NCBI GenBank assembly: GCA_026982705.1
Contig: JALSGP010000039.1
Coordinates: 62,001 to 126,000, forward strand
DNA: 64,000 nucleotides
Source: Alphaproteobacteria bacterium
GTDB lineage: Bacteria; Pseudomonadota; Alphaproteobacteria; Geminicoccales; Geminicoccaceae
Direction: 5' to 3'
Shown: positions 9,470 to 18,593 of the stretch, piece by piece
Layout: each line of letters begins with the position of its first letter
How positions within the stretch are numbered: position 1 is the stretch's first letter
Translations under genes and position numbers: made by a program
Notes under the pieces: model-generated
What the model was told of the DNA's origin: nothing
Seen by the model: only the letters and a program-made list of their open reading frames with translations
The model's database searches: none

Positions 9470-11251
9470 ATGAGCGAACGGAGCACGGCGGCGCGCCAGG
9501 AGGAGCTGGTGCGGGTTCTCGGCGAGATCGCCGAGAAGAGCCGGCGCATCGTCCAGGACTTCCTCACCCGGCGGCAAGGCGCCGGCAGCGACGGCGTCGA
9601 CCCCCTCGCCATCGGCAACGCGTTCCTCGACTTCACGGCCCGGCTCATGTCCGATCCCTTGACCCTCGCCCGCACCCAGTTCGAGATGTGGCAGGACTGT
9701 CTGCGCCTGTGGCAGAACACCACCCTGCGCATGTTCGGCCACGAGGTGGAGCCCGTGATCACGCCGGAGCGGGGCGACCGCCGCTTCCGCGATCCGGCGT
9801 GGGACGACAACGTCCTCTTCGACTTCATCAAGCAGAGTTACCTGCTCACGGCGCGCTACATCCTGGAGACGGTGCGTAGCCGCGACGACGTCGACGAGAA
9901 GACCCGCCAGAAGGTGGAGTTCTACACCCGTCAGTTCGTCGACGCCCTGGCGCCGTCCAACTTCGTCTTCACCAATCCCGAGGTGCTGCGCGCCACGGTG
10001 GAGACCCGCGGCGAGAACCTGCTGCGGGGCCTCCGCAACATGCTGGAGGATCTGGAGAGGGGCCGTGGCCGGCTGGCCATCCGCACCACCGATCCCGACG
10101 CCTTCGAGATCGGCCGCAACATCGCCACCACGCCGGGCAAGGTGATCCTCCGCAACGAACTGATGGAGCTGATCCAGTACGCGCCCCGCACCGAGCGGGT
10201 GTACCGCCGGCCGCTGCTGATCGTGCCGCCCTGGATCAACAAGTACTACATCCTCGATCTCCAGCCGAAGAACAGCTTCATCCGCTTCGCCGTCGAGCAG
10301 GGCTTCACCGTCTTCGTCATTTCCTGGGTCAATCCCGACGAGCGCCTCGCTCACAAGAGCTTCGAGGACTACATGCGCGAGGGGCCGCTGGCGGCTCTGG
10401 ACGCCGTCACCCGCCAGACCGGCGAGGAGGAGGTGACGGTGATCGGCTACTGCCTCGGCGGCACGCTGCTGGCCGCCACCCTCGCCTGGCTGCGGGCGCG
10501 GGGGGACGAGCGGGTGAAGGCGGCCACCTTCTTCACCACGCTGGTGGACTTCAGCGAACCCGGCGAGCTGGGGGTGTTCATCGACGAGGAACAGCTCGCC
10601 GCCCTCGAGGAGATGATGGCCCAGCGGGGCTATCTCGACGGCGCCGAGATGGCCACCACCTTCAACCTCCTGCGCGCCAACGATCTCATCTGGTCGTTCG
10701 TGGTCAACAACTATCTCCTCGGCAAGGATCCCTTCCCCTTCGACCTCCTGTACTGGAATTCCGACAGCACCCGCATGCCGGCGGCGATGCACAGCTTCTA
10801 TCTCCGCAAGTGCTATCTTGAGAACAGACTCGTCGAGCCCGGCGGCATTACCCTCGCCGGCGTGCCCATCGACCTGCGGCGCATCGACATGCCGGTCTAC
10901 TGGGTGTCCACGCGCGAGGATCACATCGCGCCCTGGAAGACCACCTACGCCGCGACCCGGATCTACACCGGTCCCAAGACCTTCGTCCTCGCCGGCTCCG
11001 GGCACATCGCCGGCATCATCAATCCGGCCGGCTCCACCAAATACGGCTACTGGCTCAATCCGGAGCTGCCGCCGGAGCCGGAGGCGTGGCTGGAGAAGGC
11101 GGAGCACCGGGCGGGTTCCTGGTGGCCCCACTGGGCGGCGTGGAACGCGGCCCGTTCGGGCGAGCGGGTCCCGGCACGCGATCCCGCCGCCGGCCCGCTG
11201 CCGCCGCTGGAGGACGCCCCCGGCCGCTACGTGCGCATCCGCGCGAACTGA
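9470..11251 (+). CDS. phaC: Class I poly(3-hydroxyalkanoate) synthase
   Basis: PhaC polymerises (R)-3-hydroxyacyl-CoA into polyhydroxyalkanoate granules. The 593-residue length and single-subunit architecture match class I enzymes. The lipase-like box GYCLGG places the nucleophilic cysteine near residue 328. The other members of the catalytic triad are in REDHIAPW (Asp ~483) and GSGHIAG (His ~512). The N-terminal ~200 residues are the poorly conserved helical domain. GAGG lies upstream of the ATG. No phaA, phaB, phasin or depolymerase gene is nearby, so precursor supply must be encoded elsewhere. The gene stands alone on the plus strand between minus-strand neighbours. Confidence 0.97.
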   Translation: MSERSTAARQEELVRVLGEIAEKSRRIVQDFLTRRQGAGSDGVDPLAIGNAFLDFTARLMSDPLTLARTQFEMWQDCLRLWQNTTLRMFGHEVEPVITPERGDRRFRDPAWDDNVLFDFIKQSYLLTARYILETVRSRDDVDEKTRQKVEFYTRQFVDALAPSNFVFTNPEVLRATVETRGENLLRGLRNMLEDLERGRGRLAIRTTDPDAFEIGRNIATTPGKVILRNELMELIQYAPRTERVYRRPLLIVPPWINKYYILDLQPKNSFIRFAVEQGFTVFVISWVNPDERLAHKSFEDYMREGPLAALDAVTRQTGEEEVTVIGYCLGGTLLAATLAWLRARGDERVKAATFFTTLVDFSEPGELGVFIDEEQLAALEEMMAQRGYLDGAEMATTFNLLRANDLIWSFVVNNYLLGKDPFPFDLLYWNSDSTRMPAAMHSFYLRKCYLENRLVEPGGITLAGVPIDLRRIDMPVYWVSTREDHIAPWKTTYAATRIYTGPKTFVLAGSGHIAGIINPAGSTKYGYWLNPELPPEPEAWLEKAEHRAGSWWPHWAAWNAARSGERVPARDPAAGPLPPLEDAPGRYVRIRAN

Positions 11252-11325
11252 GGGGGCGGGGGGCGCCCGGGACCGGGCCCGTGAACACGTGGCGGTGCCG
11301 GCGCTGGGCCCGCGCGACGGTGGCG

Positions 11326-11342
11326 GCCCGCTCCGGGCGGGC
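11326..11342. terminator. Hairpin in the phaC / Uma2 convergent gap
   Basis: Arms GCCCGC and GCGGGC enclose the five-base loop TCCGG, directly beside the stop of the minus-strand nuclease gene and 75 bases past phaC. There is no T-run on either strand, so this is only a candidate bidirectional terminator. Confidence 0.35.
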
Positions 11343-11903
11343 TCATGCCGGCCGGACCGGCGGGAACAGATCGGCCACCTCCAGGACGATCCCCGGCGGG
11401 TCGAGCCGCAGTTCGCCCTCGCGCAGGATACGGGTGCGGATCTCACCCCCCGCCCGCGCGTGGTGGATCACCGCCCGTCGTTCCGGGTCCACCACCAGAT
11501 AGTGGCGCACGCTCGCGAGCCGGAAATAGCCCTCCAGTTTGTGCGTGGTGTCCACCCGCCCCGAGGTGGGCGAGAGCACCTCCACCACCAGCAGCGGGTC
11601 CGGCACCAGCAGGGCGTCGTCGGGAAGCGGCGGACCGCAGCGCACCAGCGCATCCGGTTCGAAGGCGGTGGTCTCGTCCACCCGCACCGTCATCCCGTCG
11701 GGGTAGACCTCGCAGGGAAGCCCGCGGCCCTCGACGGCCTCGGCCAGCAGGCGGGCGACACGCAGCTTCACCCGCGCGTGGACGGCCCGCTCGGGGGCCA
11801 TGGCCACCACCCGTCCCTCCAGCAGCTCGTGGCGCCCGGGCCGCCCCTCCGCCCAGCGCAGGAACTCCGCCACCGTCATGGTGGACGTCGCCGGCTCGGC
11901 CAT
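11343..11903 (-). CDS. Uma2-family (DUF820) PD-(D/E)XK endonuclease-like protein
   Basis: This 186-residue protein has the Uma2/DUF820 layout. An N-terminal MTVAEFLRWAE helix is followed by RHELLEGRVVAMAPE, then FEPDALVRC (FxPDxxV, catalytic Asp), DPLLVVEVLSP (catalytic Glu) and the downstream KLEGYFRLASVRHYLVVDPE. These are the PD-(D/E)XK core residues. The family is abundant in cyanobacteria and scattered elsewhere, often in many copies, and its physiological role is unproven. The gene stands alone: no transposase, methylase or antitoxin is adjacent. Base composition matches the surroundings. Confidence 0.88.
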   Translation of the reverse strand: MAEPATSTMTVAEFLRWAEGRPGRHELLEGRVVAMAPERAVHARVKLRVARLLAEAVEGRGLPCEVYPDGMTVRVDETTAFEPDALVRCGPPLPDDALLVPDPLLVVEVLSPTSGRVDTTHKLEGYFRLASVRHYLVVDPERRAVIHHARAGGEIRTRILREGELRLDPPGIVLEVADLFPPVRPA

Positions 11904-11973
11904 CGGTCGTCTCCACCGTCTCCGTTCCGAGCCTAGGGCGCCGCGCCGGCGGATCCAGTGGGCCGACGACGCC

Positions 11974-12582
11974 TCAGCGGGCGCGGAGACCGCGCGAGCC
12001 CGGCTTCCGGGGCGGGATGGCGGCGAGCTCGGGCGGCACCTCGTCCGGCGCGTAGGTGGGCAGGTCCAGCCGCAGCAGCGGGATCAGCGGCACGCCCACC
12101 TCGGCGCGACCGCCGGAGCGGTCCACCAGACAGGTCGCGGCCACCACCTCGCCACCGGCCTCCCGCACCGCCGCGATGCACTCGCGGGTGGAGAGACCGG
12201 TGGTGACCACGTCCTCGGCCACCAGCACACGCGTGCCGGGCGGGATCTCGAAGCCGCGGCGGAGGGTGAAGCGCCCCTCCACCCGCTCCACGAAGAGGGC
12301 GAGCAGGTCGAGCTGGCGGGCCAGTTCGTAGCCGAAGACGACACCCCCCAGGGCCGGCGCCACCGTCATGGCGACGTCGAGACCGCGCAGCGCCGGCACC
12401 AGCATGGCCACCAGCCGCGCCGCCCGCCGCGGATCCATCAGCACGCGAGCGCACTGGAGGTAGACCGGGCTGTGCCGGCCCGAGCTCAGCACGAAATGCC
12501 CCTCCAGCAGCGCGCCGGCCTCCCGGAACTCGTCCAGCACCCGCGCGCGCCGGGCCTCGTCCGCCGCCACCGGCTCAGCCAT
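11974..12582 (-). CDS. pyrE: Orotate phosphoribosyltransferase
   Basis: PyrE converts orotate and PRPP to orotidine-5'-phosphate in pyrimidine synthesis. The 202-residue product carries the PRPP-binding signature VLVAEDVVTTGLST. Start choice: ATG 12582, with GGAG seven bases upstream, overlaps the rel stop by eight bases. A longer in-frame start exists but would add residues from inside rel. The N-terminus (EFREAGALLEGHFVLSSGRHS) matches the family. rpoZ-rel-pyrE is a familiar alphaproteobacterial order, although the pdxJ-acpS genes that often follow are absent here. Confidence 0.95.
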   Translation of the reverse strand: MAEPVAADEARRARVLDEFREAGALLEGHFVLSSGRHSPVYLQCARVLMDPRRAARLVAMLVPALRGLDVAMTVAPALGGVVFGYELARQLDLLALFVERVEGRFTLRRGFEIPPGTRVLVAEDVVTTGLSTRECIAAVREAGGEVVAATCLVDRSGGRAEVGVPLIPLLRLDLPTYAPDEVPPELAAIPPRKPGSRGLRAR

Positions 12583-14821
12583 GGACCCGCTCCGCGTAGG
12601 TGACGCGATCGAGGGCACGCAGCGCCGCCAGCACCCGATCGGCGTGCTCCACCCCCGTCACCTCGGCGTCGATGAGGATCTCGTACACCTCGCGCGTGCG
12701 ACGGGTGACGCGGATGTCGGTGATGTTGGCCTCGTGGCGGGCGAAGGCGCCACAGGCCTCCTCCAGCGCCCCCGGCCGGTGGACGGCGAGGATGCGATAG
12801 CGCACCGGCGCCCGCACCTCCCCCTTCTCCGTGTTCCAGGCGAGATCGACGGTGCGGCGGTCGCGGTCCTGCACCCGCTCCAGCACCCGGCAGTCGCGGC
12901 GGTGGATGGCGACGGGCCGGCCACTGCGGATGACGCCGACGATGTCGTGACCCGGCACCGGCCGGCAGCAGCGGGCGAAGGTGAAGGGCACGCCCGCCGG
13001 CAGGCCGAGGATGGGCGATGCGGCCCCGTCGTCCTCCCCGCCCTCCCGCCGCTGCGGCGGGCGCAGGGGGATCACCTTGGCCGGCGGCGCCTCCCGCCGC
13101 GGCCGCAGCTCGGGATGGAGCTGTTCCAGCACGAAGCGGGCGGCGATCCGCCCCTCGCCCACCGCCGCCACCAGATCCTCGAGGCTGCGGTAGTCCAGCC
13201 GACGCCGCGCCCGCTCCAGCTCCTGATCCGTGAGTTCCAGCCCCTCGCCGGCGAAGGTGCGCTCCAGCAGTTCGCGCCCGCGCTCCAGGAAGAACTCGCG
13301 CTGGCGGGTGCGCAGGAAGCGACGGATGCGGGCGCGCGCCTTGGCGCTCACCACGAAGCGCTCCCACTCGGGCGAGGGGAAGGCGTCGCGACGGGTGAGG
13401 ATCTCCACCTGGTCGCCGTTCTCGAGACGGGTGTCCAGCGGCACGATGCGGCCGTCCACCTTGGCCGCCCAGCAGTGATCCCCCACCTCGGTGTGGATGG
13501 CGTAGGCGAAGTCCACCGGCGTGGCGCCGCGCGGCAGCACCACCAGATCGCCCCGCGGCGTGAAGCAGAACACCTGGTCGCGGTGGAACTCGAGCCGGGT
13601 GTGTTCGAGGAATTCCTCCGCCGAGGTGGCGTTGTCGAGGATGTCCAGCAGATCCCGCACCCAGGGATAGCACCGGCCCTCGGTGGCGGGGCGCCCTTCC
13701 TTGTAGGACCAGTGGGCGGCGACGCCGCGCTCCGCCTCCTCGTCCATCTCGCGGGTGCGGATCTGGACCTCGATCTTGCGCCCCTCGGGGCCGATGACGG
13801 TGGTGTGGAGGGAGCGGTAGCCGTTGGGCTTGGGGGTGCTGATGTAGTCCTTGAAGCGACCCTCCACCATCTTGTAGTGGCCGTGGATGACGCCGAGGGC
13901 GGCGTAGCACTGCGGCACCGTCTCGACGATCACCCGGAAGGCCATGATGTCCGAGAGCTGCTCGAAGCTCACGTTCTTGCGCTGCATCTTGCGCCAGATG
14001 GAATAGGGCCGCTTCTCCCGCCCCTTCACCTCGGCCTCGATGCCCTCGCGGGCGAGCAGCTCCTCCAGATGGGCGCAGATCCGCCGCACCACGCCGGGAT
14101 CGTCGCGGCGCAGCCGCTCCAGACGCCGCAGGATCCCGCGGTAGGCGTCGGGCTGGAGTTCGGCGAAGGCGCGATCCTCGAGCTCGTCCTTGATCTCGGC
14201 CATGCCGATGCGGGCCGCCAGCGGCGCGTAGATCTCGAGCGTCTCGAGGGCGATGCGGCGGCGGCGGTCGGGATCGCGGATGTAGTGGAGGGTGCGCATG
14301 TTGTGGAGACGGTCCGCGAGCTTGATGAGCAGCACGCGGATGTCGTCCGACATGGCCAGCACCAGCTTGCGGAAGTTCTCCGCCTGGCGGGCCTGGACGG
14401 AGGCGAAGCGGATGCGGCCGAGCTTGGTGACGCCGTCCACCAGCGCTGCCACCCGCGGCCCGAAGCGGGCCTCGATCTCGTCGAGGCCGTGATCGGTATC
14501 CTCCACCACGTCGTGGAGCAGGGCGGCGGCGATGGTGACGTCGTCGAAACGGTAGTCGGCGAGGATGCCGGCCACCTCGACGGGATGGTGGAAGAAGGGA
14601 TCGCCCGACGCCCGCTTCTGGCTGCCGTGGGCCATCATGGCGAAGACGTAGGCGCCGTTCAGCAGCTCCTCGTCGGCGTCGGGATCGTAGGCCTTGATCT
14701 TCTCGACGAGTTCGTACTGGCGGAGGATGCGGACGGGACGCGGCGGCGGCGCCCCGTCGGCGACCGGTACCGCGACGGGCGCGGGCGAGGCCTCGACGGC
14801 GGCGCGCTCCGGCCCGGACAC
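12575..14821 (-). CDS. rel: Bifunctional (p)ppGpp synthetase/hydrolase Rel
   Basis: This RelA/SpoT homologue makes and degrades the stringent-response alarmone. It has 748 residues. The hydrolase domain is intact, with HHP at 78-80 and HDVVED at 103-108. The synthetase domain contains REKRPYSIWRKMQ and RFKDYISTPKPNGYRSLHT. RFKD is the RxKD motif of bifunctional enzymes, whereas synthetase-only RelA has ExDD. TGS and C-terminal ACT regions follow (IHTEVGDHCW...; VTGVEHADRVLAALRAL). The start is a GTG with GGGAGG upstream, 28 bases behind rpoZ. As in most alphaproteobacteria this is probably the only long RSH protein, which cannot be checked here. Confidence 0.96.
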   Translation of the reverse strand: MSGPERAAVEASPAPVAVPVADGAPPPRPVRILRQYELVEKIKAYDPDADEELLNGAYVFAMMAHGSQKRASGDPFFHHPVEVAGILADYRFDDVTIAAALLHDVVEDTDHGLDEIEARFGPRVAALVDGVTKLGRIRFASVQARQAENFRKLVLAMSDDIRVLLIKLADRLHNMRTLHYIRDPDRRRRIALETLEIYAPLAARIGMAEIKDELEDRAFAELQPDAYRGILRRLERLRRDDPGVVRRICAHLEELLAREGIEAEVKGREKRPYSIWRKMQRKNVSFEQLSDIMAFRVIVETVPQCYAALGVIHGHYKMVEGRFKDYISTPKPNGYRSLHTTVIGPEGRKIEVQIRTREMDEEAERGVAAHWSYKEGRPATEGRCYPWVRDLLDILDNATSAEEFLEHTRLEFHRDQVFCFTPRGDLVVLPRGATPVDFAYAIHTEVGDHCWAAKVDGRIVPLDTRLENGDQVEILTRRDAFPSPEWERFVVSAKARARIRRFLRTRQREFFLERGRELLERTFAGEGLELTDQELERARRRLDYRSLEDLVAAVGEGRIAARFVLEQLHPELRPRREAPPAKVIPLRPPQRREGGEDDGAASPILGLPAGVPFTFARCCRPVPGHDIVGVIRSGRPVAIHRRDCRVLERVQDRDRRTVDLAWNTEKGEVRAPVRYRILAVHRPGALEEACGAFARHEANITDIRVTRRTREVYEILIDAEVTGVEHADRVLAALRALDRVTYAERVHG

Positions 14822-14848
14822 GGCACGGCCCTCCCGCCGACGCCCCGC

Positions 14849-15247
14849 TCAGTCGCGGTCGGGCACGTCGAACTCGGAATAGGAGAGGGTCTCGGGCAGA
14901 CTCTCCAGTTCGCCGCCGCCCCCCGTTCCCTCGCCCTCGGCGGCGACGGGCACCAGCTGGGCGAGCTCCGCCTCGAGGTCCGGCTCCTCCTCCTCGCGCG
15001 CGGTCAGCGCCTCCTCCAGCCTGCGGTAGCGCCTGAGACCGTAGATCAGCTCGTAGCGCAGATGGTCGAGGTCGAGCCTGCTCTCGGCGATCTCGCGGAG
15101 GGCGACGACCGGGTTCTTGTCGTTGTCGTGGGGCACCATCAGCGGCGCGCCGGCGGAGATGTCGCGCGCCCGCTGGGCCGCCAGCAGCACCAGTTCGAAC
15201 CGGTTGGGGACCTGCTGGATGCAGTCCTCGACGGTGATGCGTGCCAT
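14849..15247 (-). CDS. rpoZ: RNA polymerase omega subunit
   Basis: Omega helps assemble RNA polymerase and shapes its ppGpp response. The 132-residue protein opens with [30 protein letters not shown], the standard omega N-terminus. It then has an acidic C-terminal extension that alphaproteobacterial omegas often carry. GGAG lies seven bases before the chosen ATG; an upstream in-frame start is unlikely because conservation begins at this Met. Its position just before rel is the usual one. Confidence 0.95.
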   Translation of the reverse strand: MARITVEDCIQQVPNRFELVLLAAQRARDISAGAPLMVPHDNDKNPVVALREIAESRLDLDHLRYELIYGLRRYRRLEEALTAREEEEPDLEAELAQLVPVAAEGEGTGGGGELESLPETLSYSEFDVPDRD

Positions 15248-15381
15248 GTCGGAGCTCCGTCCCGCGAAGGATCGATCCCGCGGCTCCACAGATGGCGCCC
15301 CCGGCCCCCGCCGGCAAGACGCCCCTGTTCGCCGCCGCCCGCCCGCTCTAGCCTCCTCCCGGCCACAGGGGAGACGGAACC

Positions 15382-16128
15382 GTGGAGACCATCCGCTGCG
15401 ACGGCCGGATCCTAGCCGTCCGGATACGGAAGGGCCGCACGCCCGGCGTGCTGTTCCTGCCGGGCTTCCGCTCGGACATGGAGGGCACCAAGGCCACCTT
15501 CCTCGACGCCCTCTGCGGACGGCTGGGACGCGCCTGTCTGCGCTTCGACTATCGCGGCCACGGCCGCTCGCCGGGCCGCTTCGAGGACTTCACCATCGGC
15601 GGCGGCCTCGCCGATGCCCTGTGCGTGCTGGACCGTGCCGCCGACGGGCCGGTGGTGGCGGTGGGCTCCTCCATGGGCGGCTGGATCGCCCTGCTGCTGG
15701 CCCGCGCCCGGCCGGAACGCGTCGCCGCGCTGGTGCTGATCGCCCCCGCCCCCGACTTCACCGAGCGGCTGATGTGGCGGGTCTGGCCCGAGGCGAAGCG
15801 GCGCGAACTCCGCGAGCGCGGCGTGGTGTGGGAACCCTCGGACCACGAGGGGCCGGTCCCCGTCACCCGCACCCTGATCGAGGACGGCCGCCGCCACCTC
15901 CTGCTGGAGGACGCGTCGCTCCCCGTCCGCTGTCCGGTCCACGTCCTCCACGGCATGCGGGACGAGGCGGTCCCGTGGGAGCTCTCGCTGGAGCTCGCGG
16001 CGAAGCTGGAGACGCCGCACGTGACGGTGGAGCTGGTCAAGGACGGCGACCACCGCCTCTCCCGGCCGCAGGATCTGGCGCGGCTGGAGCGGGCGGTGGT
16101 GCGGATGCTGGAGGAGGTCAGCCCGTGA
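15382..16128 (+). CDS. Alpha/beta hydrolase
   Basis: A 248-residue serine hydrolase of the alpha/beta fold. The oxyanion region is [10 protein letters not shown], and the nucleophile elbow is GSSMGG (Ser near residue 95). The acid sits in [11 protein letters not shown] and the catalytic histidine in [10 protein letters not shown]. The overall pattern ([21 protein letters not shown]) resembles the small ABHD10-like thioesterase/acyl-esterase group found in alphaproteobacteria, but the substrate is unknown. GTG start with AGGGGAG eight bases upstream. Its stop overlaps the stop of the oppositely oriented CoxL-type gene by 11 bases. It diverges from rpoZ across a 134-base gap with no clear promoter. 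Confidence 0.9.
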   Translation: METIRCDGRILAVRIRKGRTPGVLFLPGFRSDMEGTKATFLDALCGRLGRACLRFDYRGHGRSPGRFEDFTIGGGLADALCVLDRAADGPVVAVGSSMGGWIALLLARARPERVAALVLIAPAPDFTERLMWRVWPEAKRRELRERGVVWEPSDHEGPVPVTRTLIEDGRRHLLLEDASLPVRCPVHVLHGMRDEAVPWELSLELAAKLETPHVTVELVKDGDHRLSRPQDLARLERAVVRMLEEVSP

Positions 16129-18427
16129 CCCCGAGCTCCCGCAGGAGCTCCCACAGACGCGACGGCGTGACGGGCATGTCCAGGTGGCGGACGCCGAATT
16201 CGGCGAGGGCATCCACGAGCGCGTTGACCACCGCCGGCGGCGCGCCGATGGCGCCGGCCTCCCCCGCCCCCTTCATGCCCAGGAGATTGGTGGTGGAGGG
16301 GATCTCCAGGTAGGAGAAGTCGATCATGGGCAGATCCGACGCCCGGGGCAGGCGGTAGTCCATGAAGGAGCCGGTGAGGAGCTGACCCGATTCCGGATCG
16401 TAGACCGTCTCCTCCATCAGCGCCTGCCCCACCCCCTGGGCGATGCCGCCGTGGACCTGACCGGCCAGCAGCAGCGGATTGAGCACCCGACCGAAGTCGT
16501 CCACCACCGTGTAGCGTTCGATGGTGGGCCAGCCGGTGGCGATGTCGATGGCCACCTCCACCACGTGGCAGCCGTTGGGGAAGGTGGGCGCCGGCGGCTG
16601 GAAGGTCCCGCGGCCGTCCAGCCCCTCCCCGCCGGCCCGCGCCGCCACCTCGAACAGGCTCACGCCGCGGTCGGTGCCGACGATGCGGAACCGTCCGTCG
16701 GCGAACACGATGTCCGCCTCCGCCGCCTCCAGCATCTCGGCGGCGAGGCGTTTCGCCTTCTCCACCACCGCCTCGGCGGCGAGACGGGTGGCGGCGCCGC
16801 CCACCGGGATCGAGCGGGAGCCGCCGGTGCCGCGGCCGCTCTCCACGAGGTCGGTGTCCCCCTGGATCACCTCCACCGTCTCGAAGTCCACCCCCAGCAT
16901 CTCGGAGAGGATCTGGGCGTAGGCGGTCTCGTGGCCCTGACCGTTGTTCTGGGTGCCGACGAAGAGGCGCACCCGCCCGTCCGGCCGCACCTCCACCCGG
17001 GCGCTCTCGTCGGGCCCGCCGGCGCAGCGCTCGATGTAACAGGCGACGCCGAGGCCCAGCAGCCGCCCGTCGCGCCGCGCCCGCCTTCGCCGTTCCGGGA
17101 AGCCGGCCACGTCCGCCCGCTCCAGCGCCCGCTCCAGTATCCGCGGGAAGTCGCCGGAATCGTAGGTGTAGCCGAGGGCGGTGGTGTAGGGCATCTGCCC
17201 GGGGCGGACGAAGTTGCGGCGGCGCAGTTCCACCGGATCGATCCCCAGCACCCGGGCGGCGTGGTCGAGGGCGCGTTCCACCGCATAGGCGGCCTCGGGC
17301 CGGCCGGCGCCGCGGTAGGCGTCCACCGGTGCCGTGTGGGTGAACACGCAGGTGACCCGGTAGAGGGCGGCGGGGATGTCGTAGACGCCGGTGTACATGT
17401 AGCCGCCGGCCTCGGTGGGGATGAAGGGGCCGAACTGGGAGAGATAGGCGCCGAGATTGGCGGTGGCCTCCGCCTTCAGGGCCACGATCCGGAGATCGGC
17501 GTCGAAGCCGAGGGTGACGGTGGTGACGTGGTCGCGACCGTGGGTGTCGGCGAGGAAGGCCTCGCCGCGTTCGGCCACCCACTTGACCGGCCGCCGCAGG
17601 GTGCGGGCCGCGTGGAGGGCGATGGGATATTCCGGGAAGACCCAGATCTTCATGCCGAAACCGCCGCCCACGTCACGCGTGACCACGCGCAGCTTCTCCG
17701 GCGGGATGCGCAGGACGTCCTCCGCCAGGATGCGCCGCATGTTGTGAACGCCTTGGCTGCCCACCAGCAGGGTGAGCCGGTCGCTCGCGGGGTCGTACTC
17801 GGCGAGGCAGCCGCGTGTCTCCATGGAACAGGGCACGAGGCGGTTGTTGACGAGGGTGAGGGAGACGGTGTGGACGGCCCGCGCCAGCGCCGCCTCCACC
17901 GCCTCGGCGTCGCCCAGCTCCCACACCAGCGCCCGGTTGTCCGGCGCCTCCTCCGGCCACACCCGCGGTGCGTCCGGAGCGGTGGCCCGCGCCGTCTCCA
18001 CCACGTGGGGCCGCGGCTCGTAGTCGATCTCCACGAGCTCCGCGGCATCCCGCGCCGCGGCCCGGGTCTCGGCGATCACCGCCACCACCGGATCCCCCAC
18101 GAAGCGCACCCGCCCGCGCGCCAGCACCGGCCGCTCGGGCCGCGCCATGGGCGTGCCGTCGGGATTGTCGTAGAGGGCCTTGCAGGGCAGCGGACCGAGG
18201 CCGGCGCGGTCCAGATCCTCGATGGTCCACACCGCCAGTACCCCCGGCGCGCGGCGGGCGGCCCCGGTGTCGATGCGGCGGATCACGGCGTGGGCGTGGG
18301 GCGAGCGCACCAGCACCAGATGGGCCAGGCCGGGCGGGGCGTGGTCGTCCACGTAGCGCCCGCGGCCCGTCACCAGACGCGGATCCTCCTTCCGCGCCAC
18401 CGCCTGACCGACGCCGAAGCGGCCCAT
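16118..18427 (-). CDS. CoxL-type molybdopterin-binding hydroxylase subunit (copy 1)
   Basis: The 769-residue protein is the large, molybdenum-cofactor subunit of a xanthine-dehydrogenase-family hydroxylase. Domain order is normal: an N-terminal a/b hammerhead (GRGRYVDDHAPPG), then Moco-binding regions [30 protein letters not shown] and the terminal [19 protein letters not shown] with the catalytic Glu. The active-site loop reads AYRGAGR, as in 'form II' and other hydroxylases, not the AYRCSFR loop of genuine CO dehydrogenase, so CO oxidation is not supported. The FAD (CoxM-like) and 2Fe-2S (CoxS-like) subunits that such enzymes need are not adjacent. A close paralogue lies at 30741-33059. Strong GGGGAGGAG site before the ATG. 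Confidence 0.93.
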   Translation of the reverse strand: MGRFGVGQAVARKEDPRLVTGRGRYVDDHAPPGLAHLVLVRSPHAHAVIRRIDTGAARRAPGVLAVWTIEDLDRAGLGPLPCKALYDNPDGTPMARPERPVLARGRVRFVGDPVVAVIAETRAAARDAAELVEIDYEPRPHVVETARATAPDAPRVWPEEAPDNRALVWELGDAEAVEAALARAVHTVSLTLVNNRLVPCSMETRGCLAEYDPASDRLTLLVGSQGVHNMRRILAEDVLRIPPEKLRVVTRDVGGGFGMKIWVFPEYPIALHAARTLRRPVKWVAERGEAFLADTHGRDHVTTVTLGFDADLRIVALKAEATANLGAYLSQFGPFIPTEAGGYMYTGVYDIPAALYRVTCVFTHTAPVDAYRGAGRPEAAYAVERALDHAARVLGIDPVELRRRNFVRPGQMPYTTALGYTYDSGDFPRILERALERADVAGFPERRRRARRDGRLLGLGVACYIERCAGGPDESARVEVRPDGRVRLFVGTQNNGQGHETAYAQILSEMLGVDFETVEVIQGDTDLVESGRGTGGSRSIPVGGAATRLAAEAVVEKAKRLAAEMLEAAEADIVFADGRFRIVGTDRGVSLFEVAARAGGEGLDGRGTFQPPAPTFPNGCHVVEVAIDIATGWPTIERYTVVDDFGRVLNPLLLAGQVHGGIAQGVGQALMEETVYDPESGQLLTGSFMDYRLPRASDLPMIDFSYLEIPSTTNLLGMKGAGEAGAIGAPPAVVNALVDALAEFGVRHLDMPVTPSRLWELLRELGVTG

Positions 18428-18593
18428 CGTCTCCTCCCCCGAGCCGGAACCGGCCTCTCCTTAGCCCCGGCGCAGGATCGGCACCAGCCCCGCCCCGGCG
18501 CTTGCGCCCGGGACCGGATTCGTCAAACTGCCCGTGAGAACCCGAGCCGGCCGCCGCCGGCTCCAACGAGCGCCGGGAGCGCGAGGAGGTGTG

